Positions 11,240-22,740 of a DNA stretch of 64,000 bases are shown piece by piece. Both the position numbers and the translations under genes were made by a program. Source of the stretch: Hymenopellis radicata (Eukaryota; Basidiomycota; Agaricomycetes; Agaricales; Physalacriaceae). Position 1 is the stretch's first letter. Each line of letters starts with the position of its first letter. The stretch covers positions 124,001 to 188,000 of the forward strand of contig JADNRX010000057.1 in the NCBI GenBank assembly GCA_015501595.1. Direction: 5' to 3'. The notes beneath the pieces are model-generated. The model did no database searches. It worked only from the letters and a program-made list of their open reading frames with translations, and was not told the origin of the DNA.

Positions 11240-12640
11240 GTTACCGGACCCACAAGGTTAGGCGAAAGCTCCTAGACTGGACGCCAGTCGCTTCACCATT
11301 GACCAGTCGAGCCCCCCAAAAGCCGTTTCGAGACTGGCTTCCACGGTACTTCTGTCCAAGTATTAAATCCAACACTATCAACCAAGGGACGCCGCGTGTA
11401 CATTCTTGTCGGCGTTTCCGCGTCCGAACAGACTGTAGCGCATTTGCATACACATATCTTAGGATACTTACGCGCGCAAGTTCTACGGTGCGTGCCAATT
11501 CCGTAAGCAGTGCATTCCTGATCTTCGTGGACGAGAAAGAGGATGGGTTGTGCCCGTATAGCTTACTGCCGCTCTGGAACGTATTCAACGACGTAGTTGG
11601 ACGGCCTATAATGCATATCACATCTATCGTGAACGGCCAAATTAGATTCCAACGTGCGCATCAGCTCAACGAAACTCACCAACAGTGGATAATAGCCTTA
11701 GGGCGCGTGGCAATGGATATCTCCCGCCAAAGGATGATACGCGACAGGATCCTCTTCCGGAAGCATGCCTATACAGAAGAAGTACCCCCAGCTTGTACAA
11801 AACCACAATCTGGTGTATGCAGTTGAAGCATCGTCTGGAAGCGGGCCCGTTGATCGTCGTGGGGTACTCATACGCGAAGACGAACACCTAGTCCGCAAGG
11901 GCATCGAGGGCGTGTAGGGCGCCGACATCGTGATGCAGTTGGAACTGTTCAAATCGAAACTGTCATGGCAGTTCACCCCTCTAACTTTGGGAAGATAATC
12001 AACAGCCTGGAGGCATCTGCGAATGAGCTTCCGGCGGATGGCAAACACTGTTAGGCTTATCAATGAATGGCAGCTATGGATAGCGACAACAGCTACTTAC
12101 CATCGCTATGCTGTGGTCAATACCACACCTGAGGAGGTCGGGGCGCACGGCGATCCGATGAATGGCGACGTTCGAAAGGCGTTGATAATGTCCCGCGCAC
12201 TAGTTATATGTCGGCATGGCCAAACCGGTAACTCCGGTGATTTGGCCAAGTGATTCTGAAGGCGTCGAGGAGGCGTGTGTGTATCAAAATCACAAAGCGG
12301 TCGGCCCTCAGCGACTGATTCCCGTGGTATGAGCGCGACGAACGCGAGGTCGAACATGCGTCAGAGCTATCGGGACGCATCAGCCCGGTAACAGACGGTA
12401 ACTTGTATGATCAATACTCACATATCACCTAAAGGCGGCTGCTCACAAAACAAGGAAAGGATCAACCACGAAGGCACGCATGCCGGGACACAGTCGACGT
12501 TAATTGACTATATATTCTGCGAAAGACAGTGCTATCGCAAGCCGTGCATACAAGGCGTTGAGAGATCCAAAATCCAGAGACAGAAGGATGATCAGTCAAA
12601 CGATCACAACATTCGCAGAACGGTGACAACACGCGGTGGA
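11240..12640 (-). pseudogene. AAA-ATPase-like relic, copy D (inverted duplicate of 29.3-30.5 kb)
   Basis: The minus strand holds FVALIPRESVAEGRPLCDF, ITSARDIINAFRTSPF and, in another frame, VRPDLLRCGIDHS. The last motif is shared with AAA-like copies B and C. Further along, MSAPYTPSMPL and GYFFCIGMLPEEDPVAYHPL recall the N-terminal region of copy C. The whole segment is matched in opposite orientation by about 29,280-30,520. Frames are broken repeatedly. The link to the AAA family rests on the shared VRPDLLRCGID motif and the N-terminal words. Confidence 0.5.
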
Positions 12641-13107
12641 TGCGAAATACAATACGAACAGAAATGCAAAATGTGAGTGGTGGTGAAGATGGTATGAGGC
12701 GCTAGAACACCGGGGCGAGTGCCGTTATATAGAGCTCGATGCGGAATGCAGGCACGATGAATTGTAAGAGCAAGACACCGCAGCTCTGGGACTAATGAAA
12801 ACAGAGTCGACCCAAGGGTACCTCGGGTGAATGAATACTGTGGGATATGAAGAGTACGTTGTAGGACATTGCACCCGGTATTCTGATTTTCGAAATGAGC
12901 CACAGAGAACAAGAAAGTGAGTGTATCAACGCACGACAGATATTGAGACCCAATTTCCTGCAGAGAACAGCGGGGCTGCCTACTTTTTTGGCGGCTCGTA
13001 GAACGCCGATGTAATCGTGATGGATGCGGAGAAACTCGAGTAAGCTCGAGTAGCAGCGCAGTGTAGGGCTGTCCGCGAAGGCAGCTGTCAATATGACCGG
13101 AACATGA
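12641..13107. other. intergenic, nothing recognised
   Basis: Only short frames in conflicting orientations and no recognised motif. A CTCGAGTAAGCTCGAG inverted repeat at 13033-13048 is the only local structure seen. Confidence 0.4.
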
Positions 13108-13440
13108 CTATCGGAAAAGCTTGCGTCTAATCTTGGAGGAGATTTTCAGTAAGCGACATATCCATACGAGCACCGTGTAACGTACCAGATCGTCCATGCA
13201 AATAGTGGTCGACCTGGGATAGCACGACCGCAGGCTACGCTCTGCCCATACGCGTGAAAGCGTCGGAACCATGTTGATCTCGCTTCCACAGGAATCCGGT
13301 CGAGTTATGACAATGACACGTCTATTTCTTTGAAAGACTACCCCGGTAGTCCATAATTGGCGACGAGCCAGGTTAGACCAGCTTGTTTTCGTGAAGACAT
13401 GGAAGTTGGGAATAGACAAGCACTGGTTCTCAAAAAGGAA
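13108..13440 (-). pseudogene. possible AAA-ATPase-like fragment
   Basis: A 103-codon minus-strand frame includes NFHVFTKTSWSNLARRQLW and VIVITRPDSCGSEINM. The order (FVDKT-like segment, then hydrophobic strand plus RP...G) resembles the start of PF09820 proteins, where the second element is the P-loop. The lysine and serine/threonine of the P-loop are lost (CGSEI). A similar NFHVFAKTSW segment lies on the plus strand near 29.12 kb. The assignment is tentative. Confidence 0.4.
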
Positions 13441-13955
13441 AACTGCGCCCTTTCTTTTGCCGTTGATCGATCATCCCCTCCCCTAGTCACTCCATCTCCC
13501 AGAGACTAAGACTCCCACAAGACTCGCTCCTTGTGCCGACAACGTGGAAGAGACGTGTACCGTCTTCCGACAATGGGAACAACTTGGGCACTGTCGACCT
13601 TGAACTGGGAATGCGCGCGCCGTCTTGCCAACAGCATGCACGCCGCCGTGAAAAAAGCAGGAAACTCTGGTTGAGCAGCGGAAAAAAATATAAGGTGCAT
13701 TCCATGGCAGTGACGCGTCCACAATCACCCAGTCATGAACAGGGAACAACCGAATCATTTGTTATTAATAATTATACGCCATTCGACAACGACGCCAACG
13801 ACGCTGCCAATCTACACGGTCTCAAGCCTCACTTCAACGTCACCTCGGACTGGTGGTTGTATAGAGTCCCACTTGGTACGTTGTTATTGATGAATGCGGA
13901 CTGCTTGATATATCCACGTACATCGGATCCTTTGGGGGGCGTCGGACCTGGACAT
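13441..13955. other. intergenic, nothing recognised
   Basis: A 143-codon plus-strand frame crosses the region but has no recognisable domain and overlaps several equally long minus-strand frames, so no gene is called. Confidence 0.4.
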
Positions 13956-15010
13956 CTTGTTTAACGTATCGAAATACCAATGTCGTTACTCACACTTCCC
14001 GACGGAACTCGGGATTGATTTAATAGGCGCTTTCATCGCTCGAATTAACATTAAACGCCTTCCATGTCGTTGGGCTGAATGTGGTCTTGGATTCGTCGGC
14101 GGTGGTTGCTTTTGCTGGCAGCGTTTTTTTACTTATCTCTGTCCTGGCTTTGATGGCGTTGCCTCTAGAGCGAACTTCGCGTCATATTGCCTATCATGCG
14201 CTGAATACCATCGCCTTGAAGTTCGGCTTGACGAGGCTTACGATGGATCGCACGCACGTAGTCTCATTAACCAGACTGAATGATGTGTATGAAGGCAATC
14301 TTTCCTAATATCACGCACGCTAGTCGGGACGCAGAATCTGATTTCATCGTTTGAGGATGGAACGCGGCGTTGTGTGGCGGCTGCCTTCAATGATACATAC
14401 CTCTACGCTCGAAGTAAGCGCGACCCTTCATGTCCATGGTGTCCGCGACTGGGTGCTTACAATCTGTTTGACGTCTAATAGATCCTATTGGCCGGCGCCT
14501 CCTCTCTCGGAGTCTCGTCTCATGGAAAATCACCCCGATAGGCCGGTACAATACGGGGGTGCTACAACCTTCTTCGTACTCTTGTACACCGCTGTCTTCG
14601 ACGCGACCTGGCTCACCATCCCGGCCGTCTACCCGATCGAAACTTTCAAGGGCAACGCACGGGGTGGAGTCATTGGTTGGCGTATCGGTAACGGCTGGCT
14701 GATGATGCTTAGTCTGTCATGTTCGGCACGATCCGCGAAAAGTAGGACCTTTCGCTCGACGTGAACGGCCTGCTGGATGCTAAGTCACAGCACCCTCCAT
14801 ATCTTCAGTGCTATAAACTTTCCGTCTTCTATCCTGAGATTGGTAAATGTTGCTCCTGTCTATTCGAGTCGTTTTGTACTTGCACTGATCCGTTCGTAAT
14901 GAATCGTACTCCGAAGGAGATGAACCTTCTCTTCGCAGGGACATGCAAGGTCTTGCTCAAGGCAAGGGCCTAGAGCGAATGCCTAGCGTCCCATCTCATA
15001 GGAATGACAC
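13956..15010 (+). pseudogene. MFS sugar transporter pseudogene
   Basis: Segments align in order with the transporter gene at 36311-38443. They include GLGFVG near 14.09 kb, the intron-flanked DPYWPAP region near 14.48 kb, PVQYGGATTFFVLLYTAVF at about 14545-14600 and TWLTIPAVYPIETF near 14.61-14.65 kb. Then come GNGWLMML near 14.69 kb and the C-terminal NRTPKEMNLLFA region near 14.9 kb. Similarity extends into the 3' flank near 15.0 kb. Large parts of the N-terminal half are deleted and several stops interrupt the frame, so it cannot encode a 12-helix transporter. Confidence 0.8.
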
Positions 15011-15658
15011 TAATGAAAAGACATAGTACCATTTCTCTATATCTGGAATGTTTACATCTCGAAGCTCGGGTATGATCACTGAACTGCAAGCGGTATTTTT
15101 GAAGGTCGGTACTATGAGTCTTGGCCTCGTCCTGCTGATGGTGCTCCTGAGAATAAAGGTCCCCCGACGTGTACTGTGCACAGCACAGGTCAATCTCCTT
15201 CTGATGTTGATACCTGGGATTGCGGAGCTGGTGTTGTGTCAAGGCTTATCTGACTCTCAAGGTCAGGTATCAAGGCTCCTTCAACCTGCATGAGGGATTC
15301 ATCAGTAAACTGTGTCTTTTGTGTCTAAGAATAATGGACTGACATGTTCAGTGTTTTCCAAGACTCTGTGCAGCACTTCCAAGCCTATTTCCAAATGTTC
15401 TCGCATCTGTTGAGAAGAAAACCGGTGTGCTATCCAATCTACCAAGGGATATTTGCGGAATGCCGCTGTGGTAGAGAGGTACTCTAGAGAGGATGGCCAG
15501 GGAAATAGAGATATCTCTGCATGCGGCGTTTGAGCCCATGCAAGGATGGCTTTCAGTGCTGTATCACAGTCTTGCCATGATATATGAGTTGGGCATATTG
15601 AGACCAGTTGCATGACATTTTCATATATGTCTAAGGAACCCCTCGTGGACTCCATATA

Positions 15659-15891
15659 CTGTAGACTTTCATTCAATTCGTCGGCCCATGTGACCTGTGA
15701 CCGGTCCGACGAAATTATGGTTTCGACGTATTACCATATATAGTAATTGCCGCCGCGGCGGAGCTGCGGCGGGAGGCTGGCGGGGGCCCCGCCGGAGACT
15801 TTTTCGTGATTTTCGCTGTGACGGCTGTGACTTTTCGTCGATTTCGGGTCGTCCGTGACCCGTGACCGACGAATTGAATTAAAGTGTACAG
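15659..15891. mobile_element. MITE with TA target duplication (Tc1/mariner type)
   Basis: The 233-bp element has 26-bp terminal inverted repeats with two mismatches. The left end begins CTGTAGACTTTC and the right end, read inward, CTGTACACTTTA; both continue ATTCAATTCGTCGG. It is flanked by TA on both sides (15657-15658 and 15892-15893), the target choice of Tc1/mariner transposases. No coding capacity. It interrupts the 3' coding part of DUF6535 copy 2. Confidence 0.85.
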
Positions 15892-16427
15892 TAGACAGCA
15901 CTAGCTGCAACAATCAGTATGAAACTGGATATGAGGTGTTGCGGTTGATAGAAATATTTGCAGAATTTGTAACGGTTCGAGTCCGATGTCAAAGTGTAAA
16001 GACCCTTGATACAGCGTATGATAACCCAATACCCACTTATGCTGCCACATATCGCCCATTCTGTGAAGATGATCCCCATCCACCCTTCATACCTGAAGAT
16101 TCTATATGCTTCCTCATGACCACAAGACAATGCTTTGCCCATTATGTCCATAGGCATTTGGAGGTTTGACATTCGGAAATCTTCAAAATCAGAATCATAT
16201 TGTGTAGAGTTATAGAAACCTGCCCAGGTTTGGAGAAGGAATTCAAGTCTTGGAAAATGGAATTTGAGCACTGTTGAGGAGGACCGATAGTAAAAATCTT
16301 GAATATTGAATAGACACGATAAGCAGGGGTTGTTCTCTTGCTTGAAATATAAGGAAGTGATAGATCCATGATCTTGAATCACTGTTATAACACTGCATAA
16401 AAAGTCAAAATCTGCTATCCATTGGGC

Positions 16428-16874
16428 CAAGGGTGTGTCAGGAATATATTGGAAGACATTATAGTGAAATAAGTAGAAGGATACCCTGAAAGTAGGATAA
16501 ATCAAAGAATTTTGTAGATTCAAGCAGTGGTTGGCAAGATATGGGGGGTAGGACAAAGTCCGGGGTTAGTGCTGATGTGATGATGTCATCTGGGTAGACT
16601 GCCTAAATTCCTTTATTTACAGATTTAAAAATAGCTTATATCAGTTTAAAGAAAGATATATAATCATTTTACATAGTTGGGAATGGTGTAAGATACCAAA
16701 AAATATTGTAGGAAATGTTGACTACCATCGGGGATTGAACTCAGAGGCTAACCAGGGTGTCAAAAGTCACGTGACTTACCATATAAGGAAGGAGGGGGTG
16801 GGTAGGTCGGAGAAATTTGGGTGAAAAACTTTAATTGACATAGTGTACTTTTAAATTTTTGTGACACCCCCTTG
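16428..16874. mobile_element. non-autonomous hAT-like element
   Basis: The 447-bp element is flanked by a perfect 8-bp duplication, CATTGGGC (16420-16427 and 16875-16882). Its ends are inverted repeats: CAAGGGTGTGTCA at the left, and CAAGGGGGTGTCA read inward from the right. Eight-base target duplications are typical of hAT transposons. The interior is AT-rich with no transposase. An AGTTCAATCCCC stretch on the minus strand resembles an RNA polymerase III B box but stands alone. Confidence 0.88.
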
Positions 16875-18760
16875 CATTGGGCTGTATTTGATGTAATAGC
16901 GGGATTGGTAATGAGCCGCACAACACAAGCAGGGAGCTCGAGATATTGGTGAATTGTGAAGTGGTCCATATCATCCTGGTGCTGAATATAGGAAAGGGCC
17001 AGTTTTCCCACAGCTATCAATGTTCGGTGGTATGAAGAGATAGACTTGATTGGAACACTATCATAGAGCATTAAGGGAGATTCCAGAATTGTATCCCAAA
17101 TTTCTGGTTGAAGACATGTCCAGACGACTTGTGTTCCCGTCATCAATGGCACAGTGGGACTAGTGACAGGTTGTTGACTGAGGATTACATATAGGAATTG
17201 AAGCAATAAAGATGTGTCACTGCGATGAGGCTTGAGCACAAGACAGACTATTTCTTCCCAAATGAGTGGATGCATGAGCACATCAGAGTGACTAACGAAG
17301 AAGGACATAGCCTCAGAATTAGAGGGATTCCAACTTCGACTAAAGGCAAGCAAACTAGCAGCTCTGATACGTGGATCCCGATCCTTGCTATATCCAATTG
17401 ATTTAAGGTGCATTGCTACGTCATGGAACCTAGTATAAGGTCCTACTTCATACTCAGTATTGTTCCTTGGAAGGAACACATAAGAGCGACACAGACGCTC
17501 CAGCACCCATGGTTGGCCAGGCAAGTTAAGACTTGCTAATGCTTCTCGGATTAGTTCATGATGTTGACTTCCCATGTTCGTAGCACCACTCCATTTTGTC
17601 GCAGCATAAGAGCCCGACATGGCAGGAAGCCCACTGATGCCCTGTAAGACCAGTGAATGGATAGTGGGGTTTGACGACATATGATACAGCCAGTTGAGCA
17701 CATCGACAGAGAGAGTATCATGCGCAGCTTGGACTGCATCAGACTCTAGTTGGGCCAACGACTTGGACTGGCTCTGTGACACCTCCGAAGCTGTGAAAGA
17801 CTGATGTTCTGATAGAATAGCCAGCTTGCAGATGCCATGCCATGCCACGGAACAATGGTGGACGGTTTTCCGCCAAAGTTGTCTAGTAGACTGAATACCG
17901 ACTGGGATAGCTCGATAAACATGATGAATGAAGTCGGTGAGCGGTGTCTGGTAGGGACATTGTGGAAAGACAATGGGGATTGCATTGCTGACAAGGTAGA
18001 GAACACAGACAAGGACCGTGATTGCACCAACAGCCCATGCGAGCGAGACACGTAATGGGACGAAGAAAAGGGCAAGGCCGGCGAAGAAGAGCATGAGGGA
18101 GATGTGCATAATGATGGGGAGCATTCCAATGATGATACGGACACGCCATTTCTCAAGGCCCATGAAGCGAAACTGGCGGACGTGGCTGCGAAGTCGCGGT
18201 GTACCAGAACGGAAAGTCATGTACCGGTGTAACCATTGTTTCACCAGGACGGCGGCGAGAGCAACAACAAGGCTGGTGACGAGACTGACAACCCACAATC
18301 CGTTAATCCAGATGTCAAGGACATCAGGCTCGAATTTCTCGGCGGGGTTTATGGAGGGAGTCGTGACATTCACCGTCCCGCCATCAACCATGGCGAGCTG
18401 GACTACGAGAAGATCGTGGAGGAGGAGAGCGGACATTTCCGAAAAGTCTGCTTGAAGGTTCTGCGAAACCTGTACGAGGAACGATGTGACCACGGCAGAG
18501 AAGAGACCGGCCTAGTAAGTCTACTCAGTAACAATGCTCAGCGACGAGTTCTAATACATACGAATACGAGCATCACATCCAAACCATCACGGGATTGACC
18601 AACCATGTTTTCGTCGAAAGCGGCGGCTTCTTCAACATACACACGATATGCTCTCGCGTTGGGCGCTAGTTCCTCGCCGTAAGGCTCAGGATCCGGGAAT
18701 CGCGCAACGTAGTCATCATTGGAAACAGGCCGCGAATAGCCTTGCCTTCTGGCATCCTGC

Positions 18761-19039
18761 GCCAGCCCAAAAACCCTTTTCGGGGGTTGTGGCGGTCGAG
18801 GCCCAGATGCAGCACTTGGCTGGATGTCTTCGGCCTTCATTGGCACGTCCTGCGCCAGCCCAAAAACCGTTTTCGGGGGTTGTGGCGGTCGAGGCCCAGA
18901 TGCAGCACTTGGCTGGATGTCTTCGGCCTTCATTGGCACGTCCTGCGCCAGCCCAAAAACCGTTTTCGGGGGTTGTGGCGGTCGAGGCCCAGATGCAGCA
19001 CTTGGCTGGATGTCTTCGGCCTGCATTGGCACGTCCTCC
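18761..19039. repeat. 93-bp in-frame tandem repeat, 3 units
   Basis: Three near-identical 93-bp units start at 18761, 18854 and 18947. On the minus strand each encodes 31 residues beginning DVPMKAEDIQPSAASG, then a proline-rich stretch and VFGLAQ. They lie in the N-terminal, presumably cytosolic and disordered part of DUF6535 copy 2, just before the membrane domain. Copy 4 has one diverged unit and copy 3 has an incomplete one, so the expansion is specific to copy 2. Confidence 0.92.
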
Positions 19040-19360
19040 GCAACCGCGGGGCCGGGAGCAGACCCACTAGCAGGTATTCCCTGCCCGTCGTTGGATACGT
19101 CGTGGATTGACATGAGCGTGCTGGGGGTGTGAAAGCAAGGTGTTTGACAGCAGCCGCACGGTCCTGCTGTCATTCCGTAACCTGCAATGTGCATCACCGG
19201 CAGGTTGACTGAAGCGGAATCAGGCGACTTGTCGAACGAACGAGAAGATTAAGACTGACGGAAATGCGCATGCCGTTTCCCTACTAATCCTTCCGGTACT
19301 AGGCTCCTATGAAGTGCTGAAAGTACCAGACGTGAGTTGGGAAGGGCAATGTGTATAAAT

Positions 19361-19830
19361 TCACGAACTTACTCTAATGCCGTCTATACATAGACATCCG
19401 TTCTTCACGAGGCATGCCGGAAGCCTTCCCCCTGTATTGACGTCGAAGCCATATAGGCCGGCATACCGCGGAATGAGAGCTGTGTAGAAGAGTAGCTGGT
19501 TGTTTGGGAGCCTGCATTTGAACGAGGACAGTAACAATATGGAGCAGTCAACGATGGGCCTTAAGCCGGAATCCGGAATCCAAATGGATGGCGCGAACGG
19601 ACGAACGGATGTTCGCTGGAGTAGAACTGACGTTAGTACAGAGGCGTGTTGTCGACACGATGCATGTTCGCAGGGACGACAATTCCTATTGGCACGAGAG
19701 TCATCGCATTCGATATCGTGGGCGAAAGGTCGTGCTGTATCAAATAAATCTACAGTCAGTAGGATATCCTCATGATGTGATGCGGTGGAACGCACCAATT
19801 TTGTTCCTAGCGGCGGTGCTGTAAAGGTTC
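19361..19830 (-). pseudogene. AAA-ATPase-like relic, copy E
   Basis: A 145-codon minus-strand frame ends with GGRLPACLVKNGCLCIDGIRV, the counterpart of MPPCLRKDGLLCIEGIRV in copy B. It is preceded by LLFYTALIPRYAGLYGFDV, the counterpart of the strand after the ATPase core. Nothing N-terminal to this, including the P-loop, is recognisable. It is a short family relic. Confidence 0.5.
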
Positions 19831-20713
19831 TCTTTCCACGGTAAAGCTGACACGCCTATTCGTTCGTGGTGGTCTAGAAATGGGAGCATTTCCTACGAGT
19901 AAGTGATCTCTGTTGCGGGTTTCACAGGAACAGAGAAGTAAGTAATTTGTTGTCGCGATTGGTCTTTAGTTATCGATACGGCGAATGGGGTACTCATGAT
20001 GAATATGGATCGTGTTCAAATACCCTTGCGGCCGGACAATAAAGCGAAAGCCTGGGGATGCGACTGGGATATTCATCATGGTGTGACAGATTGCGATAAT
20101 CGACACTAAACGTATATATCTAGAGGAAGGATGAGCAGATGTTTCATGTAGCAGGGGAATCTGCGTACAGCTTACAGAACCCGCCTATTACTTGGCCGCA
20201 AACCCGCCGTTCGTAAGGGTTAGGGTAAAGACAAGGAGGAGCATACAATGACAAGGAGAGCGAAAAACCGCCACGGAAAGTGCTCCGCTATCAACTATGG
20301 GGGAGATCAACATGAAGGCATTATGGATGCCCAAACAAAAACGTACTGGAAGTCAGGACGCGAATTTTCCAAATTCGTCTCCGTATTCATGCCAGACACG
20401 CGCCTCGGCGCGTCGAAGAGACTGGCAACGAAGACGAAGGAGCTTTGGGGCTCATGGGTGATTTTTGCAACGTCGGTTAGGACGGATAGATAAACTGAAC
20501 TGGACTTTGAGAACAAAAAAGGGAATGGGTTTCCGTATTGGCGATATCAGCTCGACGAATATTTCCTTGTCGGTCCCGGCCATGGTAGGGGTGGTAGGGA
20601 TTGTTTCTTGAGGTGCTGGTGGCAATAGAGTTGTATCCACTTGGTCGCAGCCAAAATAGAGGACGATTGCCTTATCGGGACGCGACCCACCTTGAACCCG
20701 AACCACGACGACC
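19831..20713. other. intergenic region upstream of centrin
   Basis: No gene is supported. A minus-strand frame beginning MAGTDKEIFVELISP at about 20581 could be a small divergent exon, but no continuation or domain was identified. A lone GGGTTAGGG near 20.22 kb is not a telomeric array. Confidence 0.4.
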
Positions 20714-21311
20714 ATGTACGGAGCCTCTGCCGCGGCGCAGAAGGCCAAGCGCCGCACGCACAGCCGTCCAGAGATATCCGACGAGCAGAAACAGGAAATC
20801 AAAGAGGCGTTTGAGCTATTCGACACGGACAAGGACGGCGCCGTTGACTACCACGAGCTCAAAGTCGCGATGCGCGCCCTAGGCTTCGACATGAAAAAGG
20901 CGGAAGTCCTCAAAGTGCTGCGTGACAACGACAAGGGCGGGCATGGCCTAATGGAATTCGAGGATTTCGCGAAAATAAGTGAGTGGTCGCATAACATTGG
21001 GTTTGTCGCGTTCTGACGAGGGGTAGTGAGCGAGCGAATATTGGCGCGTGATCCCATGGACGACTTGAGGCGCGCGTTTAAGCTGTTTGACGACGATAAT
21101 ACTGGCAAGATTAGTCTCCGGAATCTGCGGCGGGTGGCCAAGGAGATTGGCGACCGGCTTGAGGACGACGAGTTGTATGTTGCCTACCGCCGCATTCACT
21201 TGGCACTTCTAACGCGTCTTCAGACAAGCTATGATAGAAGAGTTTGATTTAGACCAGGACGGCGAGATCAGCGAGCAAGAATTTTACGCCATCATGCAAG
21301 ACGATGCATGA
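20714..21311 (+). CDS. CDC31: centrin (CDC31-type EF-hand protein)
   Basis: The model is join(20714..20978, 21027..21174, 21224..21311), giving 166 residues. Introns are 48 and 49 bp (GTGAGT...GGTAG and GTATGT...TTCAG). Four EF-hands are visible: [12 protein letters not shown] at about 38-49, [12 protein letters not shown] at about 74-85, [12 protein letters not shown] at about 111-122, and [12 protein letters not shown] at about 147-158. The segment [20 protein letters not shown] is characteristic of centrins and separates them from calmodulin. Centrins bind calcium and act in spindle-pole-body duplication and in nuclear export and repair complexes. EF-hands 1 and 4 keep all acidic ligand positions, while loop 2 looks degenerate. 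The start is the first ATG before the basic N-terminal tail. A broken copy lies at 10189-10672. Confidence 0.93.
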
Positions 21312-21835
21312 TCACCTTCTGATTTACCCATGTAGTGCGCCGACTCCCTTGCCATCATAATCCTTTGCTTATATCTGACTCTAGGTATACCCTTTCATCG
21401 CAATTTGTACCATCAACACGAAGATCATTGCATTTCAGTTCCCTACAGTCCGGTGGCTTCAAGAGGAAGCTTTCACCATAGTATGCTTCCTTACGCGCGG
21501 CTGGGTTACTCCAGAGCATGTTATTGTGAATGACACCCACCGCTTTTCTTTTGTCTTCAAAACGGAACCTTTTGCAAAAACTGTTCGCCACGATGCGTGC
21601 CAAACGTTGGGCATTTGCACCAACCTTTCGCTTTACGAATACGCAAGTGACAGGACTGCTCCAAGTCGTCGCCTATCTCGAGGCGATAAGCCTCCCCAAT
21701 TCGCGAGCGAATTTATCCGAATAGTTGTGAGTTCCAATGTCTATTTTTCCAATGATTGCATTCACATGAAAAGCCAGGCTGTCGACTGTCTTCTCAAAGG
21801 GTGAACTACCACGTACCATCGACAGTTTCGATTCA
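21312..21835. other. intergenic, nothing recognised
   Basis: Downstream flank of centrin and leader of the AAA-like relic that follows. The phrase near 21.79-21.86 kb (GACAGTTTCGATT...AACAGTTCCAAC) recurs in the relic near 29.92 kb and inverted near 11.95 kb. Confidence 0.4.
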
Positions 21836-22740
21836 GTGAACAGTTCCAACCGTGCTGTTCACCATCACGATGTCGGCGCCCTACAAGCCCGCATGTATAT
21901 ATTTGACGTTCATCTCGCCACCACGACAGTCCAACCCGTCACCGTTCTTCTAGCATACGAGCACAAATTGCTCTGTATCGCCGGTGGAGACATGTTTTAC
22001 GAGGCTCTCGATGCCATCCTGAAAGCCCATGTCAAGTCTCAATGCCCGTGTACATTGGGCGGCTGCGGTCGCGCCTCGATATATTCTTACGGCCATTATC
22101 GGGGCTAGACAACGTTCTTCCGGACAATGCTGGGATTGTGACTATGGACGACATCGTGGACGTGTACGAGCCTGCCATGGTCTGGTTTTTGCTCTGCGTG
22201 GGACACGGAGCCGACGGGTAAGGACATGCAATATTACACTGTGTTGACGCTCATGATCAGAAAGTATAGATTTATCGTTAGTAAATCCGAACTGCAAACT
22301 TACCTCTAGCGCATCCTCCCGAAGGCCGTCCTCCTACACCTTTATGTCGCGAAAACCGTTCATTACCGTGCGCCTAGGCCTCCTGAGGTGTGGTATCGAC
22401 CCCGACATGCCCATGGTAGGTCTTTCTATACAGGTTCAGGTTAGCCATTTTAACGGATCCACCAGCGTCTCCCCCCTTCGAACGTCGACTTCGCCGACGC
22501 GTCCCGTTTAAGCGGCGTCGTCTGGATAGACAAAACCACTGCTACGGATGATATGGATCTTCTGGGTGCACCGCTCTCCCTCATTCGCCGTCCCTCTGGG
22601 GTTGGGTTTGGGAAGACTTGCTTCCCCATGATGAATTTGTCTCCAAAGCTGAGTGACCTTGTTGAGGTGTCTGACGGTCCTGTTAAGAATTTCAAGGCCG
22701 CGCTCCGGCCACAACGGCGACGCTAGGAAGAGACACAGAT
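21836..22740 (+). pseudogene. AAA-ATPase-like relic, copy C
   Basis: The plus strand carries the family N-terminus (MYIFDVHLATTTVQPVTVLL from 21893), then EALDAILKAHVKSQCPCTLGG at about 22.0 kb and a segment near 22.39 kb matching VRPGLLRCGIDPD. A likely intron (GTAGGT...CCACCAG) follows near 22.41-22.47 kb. After it comes LGAPLSLIRRPSGVGFGKT near 22.56-22.62 kb, in which the P-loop region gained extra residues. VKNFKAALRPQRR ends the recognisable part, where helicase-like sequence begins. Multiple frame breaks are present. Confidence 0.58.

Larger units (their letters stand above)
15190..19113 (-). pseudogene. DUF6535 membrane protein gene, copy 2, broken by two transposons
   Basis: Exon 1 (19113..18562) is joined to exon 2 (starting at 18511) by a 50-bp intron in phase 0. 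The frame runs through a complete DUF6535 domain to a stop at 16760 inside the 447-bp element, giving a truncated product of about 767 residues. Beyond that element the homologous frame resumes (about 16419 to 15880, with the FDFLCSVITVIQDHG and HEEAYRIF motifs). A 233-bp element interrupts it again, then it continues to about 15310 (ILAWAQTP, ISLFPWP). A last short exon is likely at 15285..15190, reading VEGALIPDLESQ. An upstream in-frame ATG at 19197 is possible, but MSIHDVSNDG at 19113 matches the starts of copies 3 and 4. A 93-bp coding repeat occurs three times in exon 1. Confidence 0.85.

Noticed and set aside
16725..16765. tRNA-like or SINE sequence (AGTTCAATCCCC on the minus strand)
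   Set aside because: Only a B-box-like word; no A box, no acceptor stem. The element borders are explained by a hAT-type insertion.
18648..19132. Long plus-strand frames (up to 140 codons) opposite DUF6535 copy 2 exon 1
   Set aside because: They are antisense shadows of the 93-bp repeat, which lacks stops on both strands.
20215..20230. GGGTTAGGG resembling a telomeric repeat
   Set aside because: Only about one and a half units, not an array; chance match.
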